From Sulfurovum sp. AR (GTDB lineage: Bacteria > Campylobacterota > Campylobacteria > Campylobacterales > Sulfurovaceae): a DNA stretch of 64,000 nt. The notes under the pieces are model-generated. The model was not told the DNA's origin and made no database searches. It saw only the letters and a program-made list of their open reading frames with translations. A program made the position numbers and the translations under genes. The stretch covers positions 1 through 64,000 of the forward strand of contig NZ_AJLE01000004.1 of assembly GCF_000296775.1 (NCBI RefSeq), in the 5' to 3' direction. Of the stretch, positions 54,518 to 63,927 are shown one piece after another. The number at the start of each line of letters is the position of its first letter. Position 1 is the stretch's first letter.

Positions 54518-55054
54518 CTATGCTCCAAAATAGCGGATAGAGGCAAAACCGCTAGCACCGTATCTTTCACATGCACGTATCTGCTCCTCTGTCAAAATAC
54601 CTCCCAAGGCCAATACAGGTATATGTACCTGAGACGTCACAGATCTCAACACTTCCAAGCCTACCGGTGCACCTTTATTCGGCGTTTCAAAGATAGGACT
54701 GAAGGTTGCCATATCTGCCCCTAAGACTTCTGCTTTTTTAAGCTCTTCTAACGTATGGGTACTGACCACCACAAAGAGACCCATTGCTTTTGCCTCAGCT
54801 ATTTCATCGAGTTGCAGACTGCTTAAATGTACGCCGTCAGCCCCTGCCGCTTTTGCCAATGAAGGGTTACCGTGAATGACGACTTTTTCAAAATCATACA
54901 TTTTAGCCGCTTGAACGAACGCAGCTTCGTTCTTAGAGACGTTGGATTTGTCCCGATAGACGATCATAGAAGCTTTTTGAGAAAATCTTTTAAGGTCACG
55001 TTCTAAATGGTTGAAATCTAAGGTAGAGGGGTCAGTGATAGCATAGCTGATCAT
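54518..55054 (-). CDS. Thiamine-phosphate synthase/TenI-like protein
   Basis: 178 aa TIM-barrel. Motifs are MIVYRDKSN (phosphate/pyrimidine side), ADGVHLSSLQLDEIAEAKAM near 73, STHTLEELKKAEVLGADMA near 97, SPIFETPNKGAPVGLE and LALGGI near 150. ThiE couples HMP-PP and thiazole phosphate; TenI relatives isomerise the thiazole. It is a little shorter than standard ThiE (about 210 aa), so I cannot decide between them. It overlaps the small membrane-protein gene by four bases. Confidence 0.82.
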   Translation of the reverse strand: MISYAITDPSTLDFNHLERDLKRFSQKASMIVYRDKSNVSKNEAAFVQAAKMYDFEKVVIHGNPSLAKAAGADGVHLSSLQLDEIAEAKAMGLFVVVSTHTLEELKKAEVLGADMATFSPIFETPNKGAPVGLEVLRSVTSQVHIPVLALGGILTEEQIRACERYGASGFASIRYFGA

Positions 55055-55332
55055 TGGTGGTTTTGTTTCTCTTTTTGTTCGAGAAGTTTTTCAAGGAGAG
55101 CTGTCTGTTTTTTCAATTCTAAATATCTCTCTTTGCCTGTGATGATATGCTCAAGTATAAGCACGGATATCATCCCCGGTAGTGCACCGATAAAAGCAGA
55201 TATGAATGCTAAGAGTAGACTTTCTGGATAAAAAGTAAGAAATGAAGTGATGGCACCTAGCAGGACAGATGCCCATGCTACGCCCAAGAGAAAGTTAACT
55301 ACAAAACTCAAAGGTCCGTTTTGCAGTCTCAT
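55051..55332 (-). CDS. Small membrane protein of unknown function
   Basis: 93 aa with two or three hydrophobic helices (VVNFLLGVAWASVLLGAITS, SLLLAFISAFIGALPGMISV). A charged coiled-coil tail ends it (ERYLELKKQTALLEKLLEQ). It lies between atpB and the ThiE-like gene and overlaps the latter by four bases. No family is recognised. Confidence 0.7.
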   Translation of the reverse strand: MRLQNGPLSFVVNFLLGVAWASVLLGAITSFLTFYPESLLLAFISAFIGALPGMISVLILEHIITGKERYLELKKQTALLEKLLEQKEKQNHQ

Positions 55333-55355
55333 GTTTAGAAGTCCCCGAAATGATC

Positions 55356-56033
55356 TTAGTGATCATCTTCCATAGCTACGGCACCTGCAAGGTACACATA
55401 GATAAGGATCATAAATACAAACGTCTGAAGCAATGCTGAGAACGTAAGTAGTAAGTATGCTGGAAGTGGTGCAATGAAAGGTACCAACATAAGAAGTACC
55501 CATAAGAAAAGGTCATCCCCTTTGATGTTACCAAAAAGTCTGAATGAAAGTGAAATGATTCTTGAAATGTGAGAAACGATCTCGATCGGGAACATTAAAG
55601 GTGCCAATAGTTTCACAGGCCCTGCAAAGTGCGCAAAATATTTGATCACACCATTCTCTCTGATTCCTTCGTAGTTGTAGTAGAAAAATACCAGAAGCGC
55701 TAAAGGCAATGTAATGTTGATGTTTGAAGTTGGTGCTTCAAATCCAGGGATAATACCGATCACGTTTGAAACAAAGATAAATAGACCCACTGCAGCAACA
55801 AGTGGAAGGTATTTTCTCGCAAGCTCTTCACCGATCACATCTTTACCCATAGCGATCACACCGCCAAGGTACGCTTCCATAACATTTTGTGTACCTGTCG
55901 GTACTGCTCTAAGACTCTTTGTTGCCATTTTTGCAATTGCCAGTACGATAATTGCTACCAATACCAAATGTGAGACAAACAGCATTTGTCCATGACCGAA
56001 AATAGCGCCCAGGTAAGTAAATACACCTTCCAT
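55356..56033 (-). CDS. atpB: ATP synthase F0 subunit a
   Basis: 225 aa inner-membrane subunit that forms the proton half-channels facing the c-ring. It has five or six hydrophobic helices and the key [20 protein letters not shown] segment near 150, containing the essential arginine, plus the C-terminal helix [20 protein letters not shown]. In Campylobacterota atpB lies away from the F1 operon, as here. RBS CAAGAGGAT precedes the ATG. Confidence 0.96.
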   Translation of the reverse strand: MEGVFTYLGAIFGHGQMLFVSHLVLVAIIVLAIAKMATKSLRAVPTGTQNVMEAYLGGVIAMGKDVIGEELARKYLPLVAAVGLFIFVSNVIGIIPGFEAPTSNINITLPLALLVFFYYNYEGIRENGVIKYFAHFAGPVKLLAPLMFPIEIVSHISRIISLSFRLFGNIKGDDLFLWVLLMLVPFIAPLPAYLLLTFSALLQTFVFMILIYVYLAGAVAMEDDH

Positions 56034-56101
56034 AAAACATCCTCTTGTAAGTTTAATATTGCGGGATTATATCCTTTTTCACCTTAGGAAACCTCTAAAT
56101 T

Positions 56102-56854
56102 CTATGCCAATTTTTCCTGTCCCAGACGATAAAGTGCAAAATCGTATTTAATAGGATCTTTTGCATCAAATGTACGCAAGGTATCTGTCAATTCAATACT
56201 GGCCTTCATATCATACGTTTTACGTTTAAGTAAGCCTAAACGTCTTGAGACCTGGAACGTATGTGTGTCTAGAGGCATAAGTAGATCTTTTTTATCTATC
56301 TTAGACCATAAACCCATATCTAAAGCATCTTCTCGTACCATCCAGCGTAAGTACATCATATAACGCTTGTAGGTCCCTGCTGAAAGTACTTTCTTGGGTA
56401 TGGAACCTACCAAAAAATTGTACCCACGTGTTTGTCTGGGATAGACCGACTGTAATCTCTCTATAAAATGCCAGAGACCATCTAAAATATTTCCTTCATT
56501 TTTATATCCGGTATAAAAAATATCTTCAATACTCTCTAACGATCTAAGACGCTTTAACGCGATGAAAAGAGCAGCGACATCTTCACTTTTTTGAAAACGG
56601 TAATAATGGGAAGAGAGTGCTTTTTGTATTTTTTCTTCACTGGCGTCCAATAAAGAAAAATCCAGACTTTGTAAAAACTGGACGATAAGCCTAGCATTAC
56701 CGTAACCGAACAGTGCACAGATCAGTGCTATGGATTCATCCTGGTACTGAGATGCGATAAAAAGAGGATCGGGCTTCTCAAAAGAAAGTTCAGCACTGTT
56801 GTTCCTGGCTTTCACTTCTCTGTCTAAAAGGATCTTGATCTCAGATAATTTCAA
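56102..56854 (-). CDS. TIGR02757-family protein
   Basis: 250 aa soluble, mostly helical. Features such as DPLFIASQYQDESIALICAL near 29, LFGYGNARLIVQFL and GSIPKKVLSAGTYKRYMMYL near 150 with LRWMVREDALDMGLW and PLDTHTFQVSRRLGLL fit the uncharacterised TIGR02757 family, which has a distant HhH/DNA-glycosylase-like look. Function unknown. It stands alone; copy B of the repeat lies upstream. Confidence 0.8.
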   Translation of the reverse strand: MKLSEIKILLDREVKARNNSAELSFEKPDPLFIASQYQDESIALICALFGYGNARLIVQFLQSLDFSLLDASEEKIQKALSSHYYRFQKSEDVAALFIALKRLRSLESIEDIFYTGYKNEGNILDGLWHFIERLQSVYPRQTRGYNFLVGSIPKKVLSAGTYKRYMMYLRWMVREDALDMGLWSKIDKKDLLMPLDTHTFQVSRRLGLLKRKTYDMKASIELTDTLRTFDAKDPIKYDFALYRLGQEKLA

Positions 56855-57173
56855 GTATATACTCCCATATTTACGTCATCTCCGGGCACTTGATACCGTA
56901 GATCTACATACCATCATGATCTCATTCATTTATCGTACAAAGTACGCAACTTGTCACGGTGAACGCCTTTGTAAGCATAGCAATTCGAGAACCGTGACGA
57001 TTTTTTGTTTCGTTTTTTCTAAAAAAATGAAAAGAGAAACATCACCGCAGTCTGAGTTTTATGGAAGCCCGTTAAAACAAAGAATGTTACGGTTTTCCGG
57101 GTCCTGATATCTGTATCGAAAATGTAATTGGAAAGGGTGCAAGTCCGAGAATAACAGAAAAATAGTCTCCTAT
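56855..57173. other. Intergenic region with repeat copy B
   Basis: Mostly occupied by the palindromic repeat at 56931-57040. The rest (57041-57173) shows no gene; a stretch GGGTGCAAGTCCGAGAA at about 57137-57153 is unexplained and not part of a tRNA that I can fold. Confidence 0.6.
56931..57040 (+). repeat. Dispersed palindromic repeat, copy B
   Basis: Three hairpins in a row: CGTAC/GTACG at 56934-56946, the main stem GTCACGGT (56953-56960) with ACCGTGAC (56991-56998), and TTTCGTTTTTT/AAAAAATGAAA at about 57009-57031. It is the longest form of the repeat. Confidence 0.85.
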
Positions 57174-57896
57174 TTAAAATGTAAAGTGTTCACCAAGATA
57201 ATGTTTACGTACATTCTCGTCATTAGCTACTTCATCACTGGTACCTGTCGCTAACATTTCACCACTTCGCATCACATAGGCCCTGTCACAGATGCCCAGT
57301 GTCTCACGTACATTGTGGTCTGTAATGAGAATACCCATATCAAGATCAACCAGCTGTTTGATAATATTTTGTATGTCCAACACAGCTATAGGATCCACAC
57401 CGGCAAAAGGTTCATCCAGAAGCAGGAACTTTGGTTCCCCTACCAATGCTCTTGCTATTTCCACTCTTCTTCTCTCTCCCCCACTCAGACGAATCCCAAG
57501 ACGGGCACGGATAGGTTCAATGTTGAAGATCTCCAGCAGTTTTTCAATACGGGGCTGGATCGTCTTTTTATCAAGGTTCAGTGCTTCCGCCGCAATGAGC
57601 AGATTTTCTTCTACCGTAAGGTCTTTAAAAATGCTGGACTCCTGAGGAAGATATCCTATACCCATCTGTGCACGGGCACTTAAAGGCAGTTTGGTGACAT
57701 CTTCGCCATCCAAAAAAACCTGCCCTTCTGTCGCATCCGTTAATCCGCATACCATGTAAAATGAAGTGGTCTTTCCCGCACCGTTGGGACCAAGAAGTCC
57801 TACGATCTCTTTACTCTTCACCTCTAAAGAGATATCATGGACCAACTTTGTTTTTTTAATGGTTTTGGCCAGATTTTTGGCTTCTAATGTATGCAT
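57174..57896 (-). CDS. lptB: LPS export ABC transporter ATP-binding protein
   Basis: 240 aa ATPase that powers LPS extraction from the inner membrane with LptFG. Walker A GPNGAGKTTSFYM near 36, the Q-loop YLPQESSIF near 84, the signature LSGGERRRVEIARAL near 139, Walker B FLLLDEPFAGVDP and the H-loop ITDHNVRETL near 195 are all present; LLGPNGAG and FAGVDP are typical of LptB. It overlaps the tsaE gene by one base. Confidence 0.96.
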   Translation of the reverse strand: MHTLEAKNLAKTIKKTKLVHDISLEVKSKEIVGLLGPNGAGKTTSFYMVCGLTDATEGQVFLDGEDVTKLPLSARAQMGIGYLPQESSIFKDLTVEENLLIAAEALNLDKKTIQPRIEKLLEIFNIEPIRARLGIRLSGGERRRVEIARALVGEPKFLLLDEPFAGVDPIAVLDIQNIIKQLVDLDMGILITDHNVRETLGICDRAYVMRSGEMLATGTSDEVANDENVRKHYLGEHFTF

Positions 57897-58318
57897 TATA
57901 CGTCTATCCTGTAAATTCTACTGTTTTTTTGAGACTCAATCTCTATGGTTGTAACATTATAACCTACGCCTTCTAAAAAGGCTTTAAGCTCATCCGAACC
58001 CCACTCTACCATATGCCACCCCGGCTTTTCGAACTCTTCAAAAAGTCCCATCTGCATAAACTCTTCATGGTCTAAACGGTAGAGGTCGTAATGGTACAGA
58101 CTGCTGCCATCTTTTGCACCATAACACTGCTGTAAAGAAAAGGTCGGAGAGGTCACTTCACCTTCGATCCCTTTGGCTTTGGCTATGGCCTGTGTGAGTG
58201 TCGTCTTTCCTGCAGCCAGATCACCTCTTAAAAATACGATCGAATCAGAAGGAAGTGTCTCTTCTAAGTAACTGACCACTTTATCCAGTTCATCTAGGGA
58301 TGCAATGATCTCTTTCAC
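57896..58318 (-). CDS. tsaE: tRNA threonylcarbamoyladenosine biosynthesis ATPase TsaE
   Basis: 140 aa P-loop ATPase that supports TsaBD in making t6A37 on ANN-decoding tRNAs. Walker A is RGDLAAGKTTLTQAIAKA near 31, and SPTFSLQQCY near 58 and the YHYDLYRLDHEEF motif near 73 are diagnostic. It overlaps lptB and trpD by one base each, so the three are co-translated. Confidence 0.95.
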   Translation of the reverse strand: MKEIIASLDELDKVVSYLEETLPSDSIVFLRGDLAAGKTTLTQAIAKAKGIEGEVTSPTFSLQQCYGAKDGSSLYHYDLYRLDHEEFMQMGLFEEFEKPGWHMVEWGSDELKAFLEGVGYNVTTIEIESQKNSRIYRIDV

Positions 58319-59307
58319 TAGGCATTACTTCCTGAGAGCTGTTGACTGATCTTGGCCATACGTTCTAGATGTGCACTGGCCTTACCGCTGTCAAGTCCGC
58401 TTTTAGCCATCTCGATCGCCTCTTCTATGTCACGCACATGACCGTCTACAAAAAGTGCAAAGGCTGCATTGAGCAGCACAATGTCTCTTTTTGCACCTTT
58501 CTCTTTACCAGAGAATATATCGCGTGTGATCTGCGCATTAAAGTTTGCATCCCCGCCCAGAATGGCCTCTCTAGGGGCTAGTTTAAATCCAAATCTCTCC
58601 GGATTGATCTCACCTTCCAATATGCGGTTTGACTCCACATAGGCAAAAGAGGAGTGACTTGCAATCGAGATCTCATCCATACCGTCATGACTGCTGACCA
58701 CACAGGCACGTTTGGCACCAAGTTCAACCAATGCATCGGCTATACGCTTGATGAAAGAAGGGTCAAATACCCCTAAAAGGTATTTCTCTGCACCGGCAGG
58801 ATTTGTCAATGGTCCAAGAATATTAAAGATAGTCCTGTGTTCGATAGACTTACGTATAGGCATGATATGCTTCATCGCAGGATGATGGTCTGTTGCAGGG
58901 AAAAAACAAAAGCCTGTCTCTTCAAGCATTTTGATCTTATTTTCTATGGTGAGGTCCAGGTTAATGCCCAAGGCCTCGAGGACATCGGTGGAGCCTGAGT
59001 TGGAGGTCACACTGCGGTTTCCATGTTTAGCCACAACACGACCCATAGAAGCAAGAAGAAGCGACACAGTGGTAGAGATATTAAAGCTTCCGCTTTTATC
59101 TCCACCAGTTCCCACTACATCGATGGCTTTTTCTTTCAGAGTATCAGATAAAGAGAGTTTGATAGAGTGTTCACGCATGACTGAAGCAGCCGCAGCAATG
59201 TCACTGCCGCTTTCACCTTTTTCATACAGTGCTACAAGGAAATCTCTTGCTTCCTCTGTACCCATTTCATTGTTAAACAGTCTTTCAAACTCTTCCCTGA
59301 TACCCAT
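58318..59307 (-). CDS. trpD: Anthranilate phosphoribosyltransferase
   Basis: 329 aa. It transfers phosphoribose from PRPP to anthranilate in tryptophan synthesis. VVGTGGDKSGSFNISTT near 63 is the PRPP loop, KHGNRSVTSNSGSTDVLEAL near 92 and NILGPLTNPAG near 162 are family signatures. The ATG at 59307 is chosen over the GTG at 59310 because GGAG sits at a better distance. It is coupled to tsaE; other trp genes are not in the window. Confidence 0.96.
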   Translation of the reverse strand: MGIREEFERLFNNEMGTEEARDFLVALYEKGESGSDIAAAASVMREHSIKLSLSDTLKEKAIDVVGTGGDKSGSFNISTTVSLLLASMGRVVAKHGNRSVTSNSGSTDVLEALGINLDLTIENKIKMLEETGFCFFPATDHHPAMKHIMPIRKSIEHRTIFNILGPLTNPAGAEKYLLGVFDPSFIKRIADALVELGAKRACVVSSHDGMDEISIASHSSFAYVESNRILEGEINPERFGFKLAPREAILGGDANFNAQITRDIFSGKEKGAKRDIVLLNAAFALFVDGHVRDIEEAIEMAKSGLDSGKASAHLERMAKISQQLSGSNA

Positions 59308-59320
59308 CACTCACTCCTAT

Positions 59321-59593
59321 TTAATTTGACAGCTCTTTGACATATTCTTCTTTTTGACTCTTAGGTATGGTCTTGGTTGTAGGGATCTGCAGGACTTCAT
59401 AGGACTTAGGACCCTTAAGATACTCTATGGTCACCTTATCCCCTACGGCTACATTCTTCGACGCTTTAGCCTTCATTCCATTGACATAAACCACACCAGA
59501 TTTAAGCATATCCGTAGCAATAGTACGACGCTTCACCACATTCACAGCCGACAACCATTTATCTACACGCACCCTAAAACTCCTATTAATCAC
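59321..59593 (-). CDS. S4-domain RNA-binding protein
   Basis: 90 aa. The S4 fold is plain: VRVDKWLSAVNVVKRRTIAT, MLKSGVVYVNGMKAKASKNV and VAVGDKVTIEY. Small S4 proteins of this type (Hsp15/YrfH-like) bind RNA or stalled large ribosomal subunits. It lies 13 bases upstream of trpD; repeat copy C covers its upstream side. Confidence 0.9.
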   Translation of the reverse strand: MINRSFRVRVDKWLSAVNVVKRRTIATDMLKSGVVYVNGMKAKASKNVAVGDKVTIEYLKGPKSYEVLQIPTTKTIPKSQKEEYVKELSN

Positions 59594-59606
59594 ATGAAGT
59601 GTGCCT

Positions 59607-59690
59607 TATCACGGCGAACGCCCTTAAAAACGAAGTGTTTCGAGAACCGTGACGACTTTTGCCTACTTTTCTAGAAAAGTAGAAAGAAAA
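59607..59690 (+). repeat. Dispersed palindromic repeat, copy C
   Basis: Main stem TCACGG (59609-59614) with CCGTGA (59647-59652), then a perfect CTACTTTT-ctag-AAAAGTAG hairpin at 59663-59682. It lies between dapD and the S4 gene. Confidence 0.85.
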
Positions 59691-59734
59691 CCCAAACTAT
59701 CAAACAGCCATTATTTGACAAGAGGTACTATTGC

Positions 59735-60928
59735 TTAGTGCAATTCCACGTTCAACTTCACTTCTCTCGTACTTCTACGAGCAATGATCTCACCTGTAGT
59801 AGAATCTTGTCTAAAGTGGATCCCGTTAAGCCCTTGAAGTTCTGCACCCTTGAATGTTGTCTTATGCTCAAGATTTGCATCCGGATTCGCTTCAGCGATC
59901 TTAGCCAACTCTTCTGGAGCGATCTTGATCTTCGTGCCGGCCAAAATCGTGATACCTGCATCCACAATACATGCATCACCCAAAGGAAGACCCGTTACAG
60001 AGTTTGCACCAAGCAGTGTGTTCTCTCCGATGCTGATAGGATTTCCATCTGTACCAGAAAGAACACCAAGTATACTTGCACCACCACCAACATCTGAGCC
60101 TGCACCCACGATAGCAGATGAAGAGATACGACCTTCAACCATCACTGGACCGAGCGTTCCTGCATTGAAGTTGATATATGATGCACCTGGCATCACTGTT
60201 GTACCTGCAGCAAGTTGCGCACCCATACGTACTTTAGATGCTTCCAAGATACGTGTATTATCCGCTGGGATCACATGCTGTAAGAATCTTGGGAATTTGT
60301 CGACAGCATCCACAGCCGGATAGGTACCGTTAAGTTTCATTTCGATCTCATTTTCTCTGAGGTAATCCAGTTCATACGGTGTATTCCCTACCCATGCCAC
60401 ATTTGACAAGATACCAAATGCACCATTCAGGTTGATCTTTCTAAGTTCTGCTTTACTCTGAGAAAGCGCATAGAGTTTAAGATAGACTGCTTCTACAGAT
60501 CCAGGGTTTGCATCTTCGAACAAAAATACGATTCTAAAGTTTTTACCAATATCCGCCATGTTTGATAATGCTTTGATCACTTGTACGTTTTTATGTGCAT
60601 CCCCTGTTGCTTCTGCTACATACGGAGCAAAGGCTGCCATAGCATTGTGTACAAAGTTATCATTGATCGTTGCTACAAATTCAGTTCCTGAAAAGTCTAC
60701 ATCACAATTTGCTTCCTGCAGTGCTTTGATAAATACTGCAGCACTTCCGAAGTTCTCTTTCCAGTTGATGAGTCCAAAATTAGCCTGAAGTATTTTCTCA
60801 GCATTTTTTTGACCTCTATCCACTCTTGCGATACCAAATGCCATAGGCTCTTTGTATCCTGCTTGTGAAGTAACATCTGTTACCAATTGTTTAAATGCGT
60901 CTGTACTTGTCACTGTTTCAATAGCCAT
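59735..60928 (-). CDS. dapD: Tetrahydrodipicolinate N-succinyltransferase, long type
   Basis: 397 aa. It succinylates tetrahydrodipicolinate in the lysine/diaminopimelate pathway. The length and the start MAIETVTSTDAFKQLVTD match the long Campylobacter-type enzyme, not the 274-aa E. coli type. The catalytic domain is a left-handed beta-helix at about 220-330 (MGAQLAAGTTVMPGASYINF, VEGRISSSAIVGAGSDVGGG, GENTLLGANSVTGLPLGDAC). A good RBS (GGAGAGA) precedes the ATG. Confidence 0.95.
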   Translation of the reverse strand: MAIETVTSTDAFKQLVTDVTSQAGYKEPMAFGIARVDRGQKNAEKILQANFGLINWKENFGSAAVFIKALQEANCDVDFSGTEFVATINDNFVHNAMAAFAPYVAEATGDAHKNVQVIKALSNMADIGKNFRIVFLFEDANPGSVEAVYLKLYALSQSKAELRKINLNGAFGILSNVAWVGNTPYELDYLRENEIEMKLNGTYPAVDAVDKFPRFLQHVIPADNTRILEASKVRMGAQLAAGTTVMPGASYINFNAGTLGPVMVEGRISSSAIVGAGSDVGGGASILGVLSGTDGNPISIGENTLLGANSVTGLPLGDACIVDAGITILAGTKIKIAPEELAKIAEANPDANLEHKTTFKGAELQGLNGIHFRQDSTTGEIIARRSTREVKLNVELH

Positions 60929-60965
60929 TGAACTCTCTCCTATAAATCGAATAAATTTAAAGCGA

Positions 60966-61394
60966 TTATACTTGATTTTGTTTAACCTTTCTCATGATGG
61001 AGAACCAGTCTCTGGAAAAATGCTTCTTGATATAATCTTCATGATGTGGCACTGTACAACCACTACAATCTTGATGGATAGCATCATCAGAGACAAACTG
61101 AGCACCATCTTTGGACTCGATACTGCATCTGCTGTAGAGCACTTGATTCTCTTCTTTGGAAAGCCCATTATCATCAAAACGAAAGTTGGGACAGGCACAG
61201 AGGTAGCAGTTCAGTTCCTCCATCTCATGACACTTTTTCTTGTCTTTATAGAGAAAACAGAAATCCGGTTCCTTTTCCACCATATTTTCAAACCTGAAGT
61301 ATGTGATGACTTCATCATCACTCAAATTTTCTAGTTTCTTCATAATATTCTGGTGTTTCTTACCATGTGATTCAAACCAAGTATTGTAATTCAT
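60966..61394 (-). CDS. Cysteine-rich small-domain protein
   Basis: 142 aa cytosolic protein. The C-terminal half has the cysteine-rich small domain: FCFLYKDKKKCHEMEELNCY, LCACPNFRFDDNGL, then HQDCSGCTVPHHEDYIKKHF. The Cys and His spacing suggests one or two metal sites. The function of the family is unknown. It lies downstream of the repeat-filled gap and is separated from dapD by 37 bp. Confidence 0.85.
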   Translation of the reverse strand: MNYNTWFESHGKKHQNIMKKLENLSDDEVITYFRFENMVEKEPDFCFLYKDKKKCHEMEELNCYLCACPNFRFDDNGLSKEENQVLYSRCSIESKDGAQFVSDDAIHQDCSGCTVPHHEDYIKKHFSRDWFSIMRKVKQNQV

Positions 61395-61548
61395 CTATTA
61401 TCCATTTTTTTACATAGTATAACTCATTCCATCGTCATCCTCGGGCTCACCCAAGGGCATTTCCTACGGGCACCTGTGGAGCTGCAGTTTATGCATTTTT
61501 TTAGTTTTGCATGACTTCTACACACCCCAAACTGTGGAGCTGTTTCCT

Positions 61549-61650
61549 CTTTCATTTTTTTAGAAAAAACGAAACAAAAAATCGTCATGGTTCTCGAATC
61601 GCTTTGCTTACAAGGTCGTTCACCATGACAGGTGGCGTACTTTGTACGAT
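61549..61650 (-). repeat. Dispersed palindromic repeat, copy D (inverted)
   Basis: Read on the minus strand it matches copy B: CGTAC/GTACG at 61636-61648, main stem CCATGAC (61623-61629) with GTCATGG (61584-61590), and the T-rich TTTC hairpin at about 61550-61574. It is the only copy in this orientation. Confidence 0.85.
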
Positions 61651-61715
61651 TTTCAGATGACGAAACTCAGGAGTTGAATAGTATAACATAAAGAATTTTT
61701 CTGTACAATCCGCCC

Positions 61716-61886
61716 ATGAAACATCTTAGAGGCCACAATAAAAACTACTTTTCATTAGCCGTCATCGCCATGTACTCCACACTTTCAAAGTTGTGTTGGA
61801 TCGACAGCAATTTTCAGTACCATAAAAAAGCCTTTATCTACCACGAGTACAAAACCTCACCTCCCTGTTTATCCATTTTTTACTAA
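61716..61886 (+). CDS. Short ORF, possible small protein
   Basis: 56 codons starting MKHLRGHNKNYFSLAVIAMY and ending with PPCLSIFY. It has a short hydrophobic part and several aromatic residues. There is no clear ribosome-binding site and I recognise no family, so it could be chance. It lies 42 bp before the receptor gene. Confidence 0.25.
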   Translation: MKHLRGHNKNYFSLAVIAMYSTLSKLCWIDSNFQYHKKAFIYHEYKTSPPCLSIFY

Positions 61887-61927
61887 TCTACTAAAATATT
61901 ACATACAAAATAAACAAGGAACAACCT

Positions 61928-63877
61928 ATGACATTCAAGTCACTCAGCCTCATCACGGCTACACTACTACTAACATCCAACACTTATGCAGGCGAAACAC
62001 TCGAACCACTTATAATAACTTCTACAGGTATTGAAACTAATGAACTTCAAGCTGCTGATGCAATTGAAGTTTACACAACACAAGACATTGAACAAGCTCA
62101 TGTTCAAAATGTATATGAATTTTTAAACAAAGCTACATCTGTTTTTACAACGAATGCTTATGGAAATCCATTTATGCAAAAGATTGATATGAGAGGTTTT
62201 GGTGTTGGTGACGGCTATCAAAACATTGTTGTAACCATTAATGGTCGGAAAATGAATAATGTGGATATGGTGCCGCAACTCTTGTCTTCCATCTCTCCAT
62301 CATCTATTGAAAAAATTGAGATCATCAAATCAAGCGGTATAGTCCTAGGTGGTGATGGAGCCAATGCAGGAGCTATCAACATTATTACAAAACAAAGTAA
62401 TGACAAAGAGCTCACTTTTTATGCAGGAACTTATGGACTGATTGATGGTGCATTTTATATTGGTCATGCTGATGAAAAAATTTCTATAAATCTAAGTGGT
62501 GAAACACAGAAGAGCGATGGTATTCGTCATATCGATACAAATGGAAATAAAGATGAAAATAGATTTTCAACTCTTGCATTCAATGGAACTTACACACCAA
62601 ATGATAAGTTAGAGTTACGTCTAGGAGCAAATACTACGCATACTAATGTGATATATATGGGAACTATGACACTCAATGAGTTTAACACTGATCCATCACA
62701 AATAGGCTCAAATCAGTATGGCTCGAGTTACCACTCCATACAAAAATACAATTCAAATGTTCTAAATATCGGTGCAAGTTATTATCTTAATGATGCATTA
62801 TCAATTTCGATCGATTTATCCAATGAAAAGAAAAAATCTGAATATACTCTTCCACTTTATAGTTCTACTAGTGATTCCGACTACAGCTATACACTTGCAA
62901 AAACATATGTAGAATATGCGACAAAACTTTTTGCTCTAAAAGTTGGATTTGATGGATTTTATGCTGATCTAGACTATGTAAACAGCTACAGTGTTGATCT
63001 GGATATGGAAAAGAACAATCAAGCTGGCTTTATCATATCTGAGTTTTATCTAGACAAACTAAGACTCAAAGCTGGATATAGATATGAGCAGATGAAATTT
63101 AATGAATCAAGTGGAGATAATGAAAAGGAAAATCTTCATGGGGTGGAGTTAGGTTTCAATTATCTCCTAAATACAAACTGCTCATTTTTTGCAAACTATT
63201 CACACGCATATCAGACTGCATCTCTTGACAGAATGTTTGATTATTTTAGTGGCGGATACATGGGCTATGTCAAGCCATCAGAAAGTGACAACTATACAAT
63301 TGGCTACACTTACTTTTCTAAGCAAAACAAGTTAAAAATATCGCTTTACTACATTGATTTAAAAGATGAAATTTATTACTATTCTGATCCAGGATATACT
63401 AACTCAAGAAATACTAACATCGATAAATCACACAAGTATGGTTTAGATATATACGACAAGTACATTCTAAATGATGCACTCAATATCGTTGCCAACTACA
63501 ATTATGTTCAAGCTATTATAGATGAAGAGACTGAAAATGGTGAAAACTATTCCAATAAAAAACTTCCAGGGGTTTCAAACCATAACCTAAAACTTACACT
63601 TAACTATTTACCAAATAAAAATACTACACTATCACTCACAGAAGTGTACCGCTCAGATGCTTATGCAGCAGAAGATTTTGGTAACAGCTTTTCTCAAAAA
63701 CAAGAGGCATACAATACTACGGATGTTGCAGTGACCTATACAAAAGATAATTATGAGTTTTTTGCAAAGGTAAACAATATATTTAATCAAAAAAATGGGA
63801 TTTGGATACATGATGACGCTATCTATCCTATGAATTACACCACTACTGCAAAAGCAGGTATAAAGTATAGTTTCTAG
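61928..63877 (+). CDS. TonB-dependent outer-membrane receptor
   Basis: 649 aa. A signal peptide (SLITATLLLTSNTYAG) is followed by a TonB-box-like LEPLIITSTG, the plug domain (NPFMQKIDMRGFGVGDGYQN, GGDGANAGAINIITKQ) and a beta-barrel. The barrel ends with GIKYSF, a terminal aromatic typical of outer-membrane proteins. It takes up a ligand such as a metal chelate or cobalamin using the proton-motive force; the substrate cannot be inferred. RBS AACAAGGAACA precedes the ATG. Confidence 0.93.
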   Translation: MTFKSLSLITATLLLTSNTYAGETLEPLIITSTGIETNELQAADAIEVYTTQDIEQAHVQNVYEFLNKATSVFTTNAYGNPFMQKIDMRGFGVGDGYQNIVVTINGRKMNNVDMVPQLLSSISPSSIEKIEIIKSSGIVLGGDGANAGAINIITKQSNDKELTFYAGTYGLIDGAFYIGHADEKISINLSGETQKSDGIRHIDTNGNKDENRFSTLAFNGTYTPNDKLELRLGANTTHTNVIYMGTMTLNEFNTDPSQIGSNQYGSSYHSIQKYNSNVLNIGASYYLNDALSISIDLSNEKKKSEYTLPLYSSTSDSDYSYTLAKTYVEYATKLFALKVGFDGFYADLDYVNSYSVDLDMEKNNQAGFIISEFYLDKLRLKAGYRYEQMKFNESSGDNEKENLHGVELGFNYLLNTNCSFFANYSHAYQTASLDRMFDYFSGGYMGYVKPSESDNYTIGYTYFSKQNKLKISLYYIDLKDEIYYYSDPGYTNSRNTNIDKSHKYGLDIYDKYILNDALNIVANYNYVQAIIDEETENGENYSNKKLPGVSNHNLKLTLNYLPNKNTTLSLTEVYRSDAYAAEDFGNSFSQKQEAYNTTDVAVTYTKDNYEFFAKVNNIFNQKNGIWIHDDAIYPMNYTTTAKAGIKYSF

Positions 63878-63890
63878 TTTCTAAAATACT

Positions 63891-63919
63891 CATCATCCTC
63901 AGTTTAACTGGTGATGATG
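63891..63919 (+). terminator. Hairpin after the TonB-dependent receptor
   Basis: CATCATC and GATGATG form the outer stem, and CAGTT/AACTG an inner stem, giving a strong two-part hairpin just after the stop codon. It lacks a long T run but is placed where a terminator is expected. Confidence 0.5.
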
Positions 63920-63927
63920 TGCCCCAT

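Larger units (their letters stand above)
61395..61927. other. Divergent intergenic region with repeat copy D
   Basis: Between two divergent genes. It holds repeat copy D (61549-61650, inverted) and a 56-codon ORF at 61716. CTGTGGAGCTG occurs near 61474 and again near 61532, about 58 bp apart. The promoter of the TonB-dependent receptor must lie just before 61928. Confidence 0.6.

Noticed and set aside
57100-57173. Possible tRNA or small RNA gene
   Set aside because: GGGTGCAAGTCCGAGA looks vaguely T-arm-like, but no acceptor or anticodon arm can be folded.
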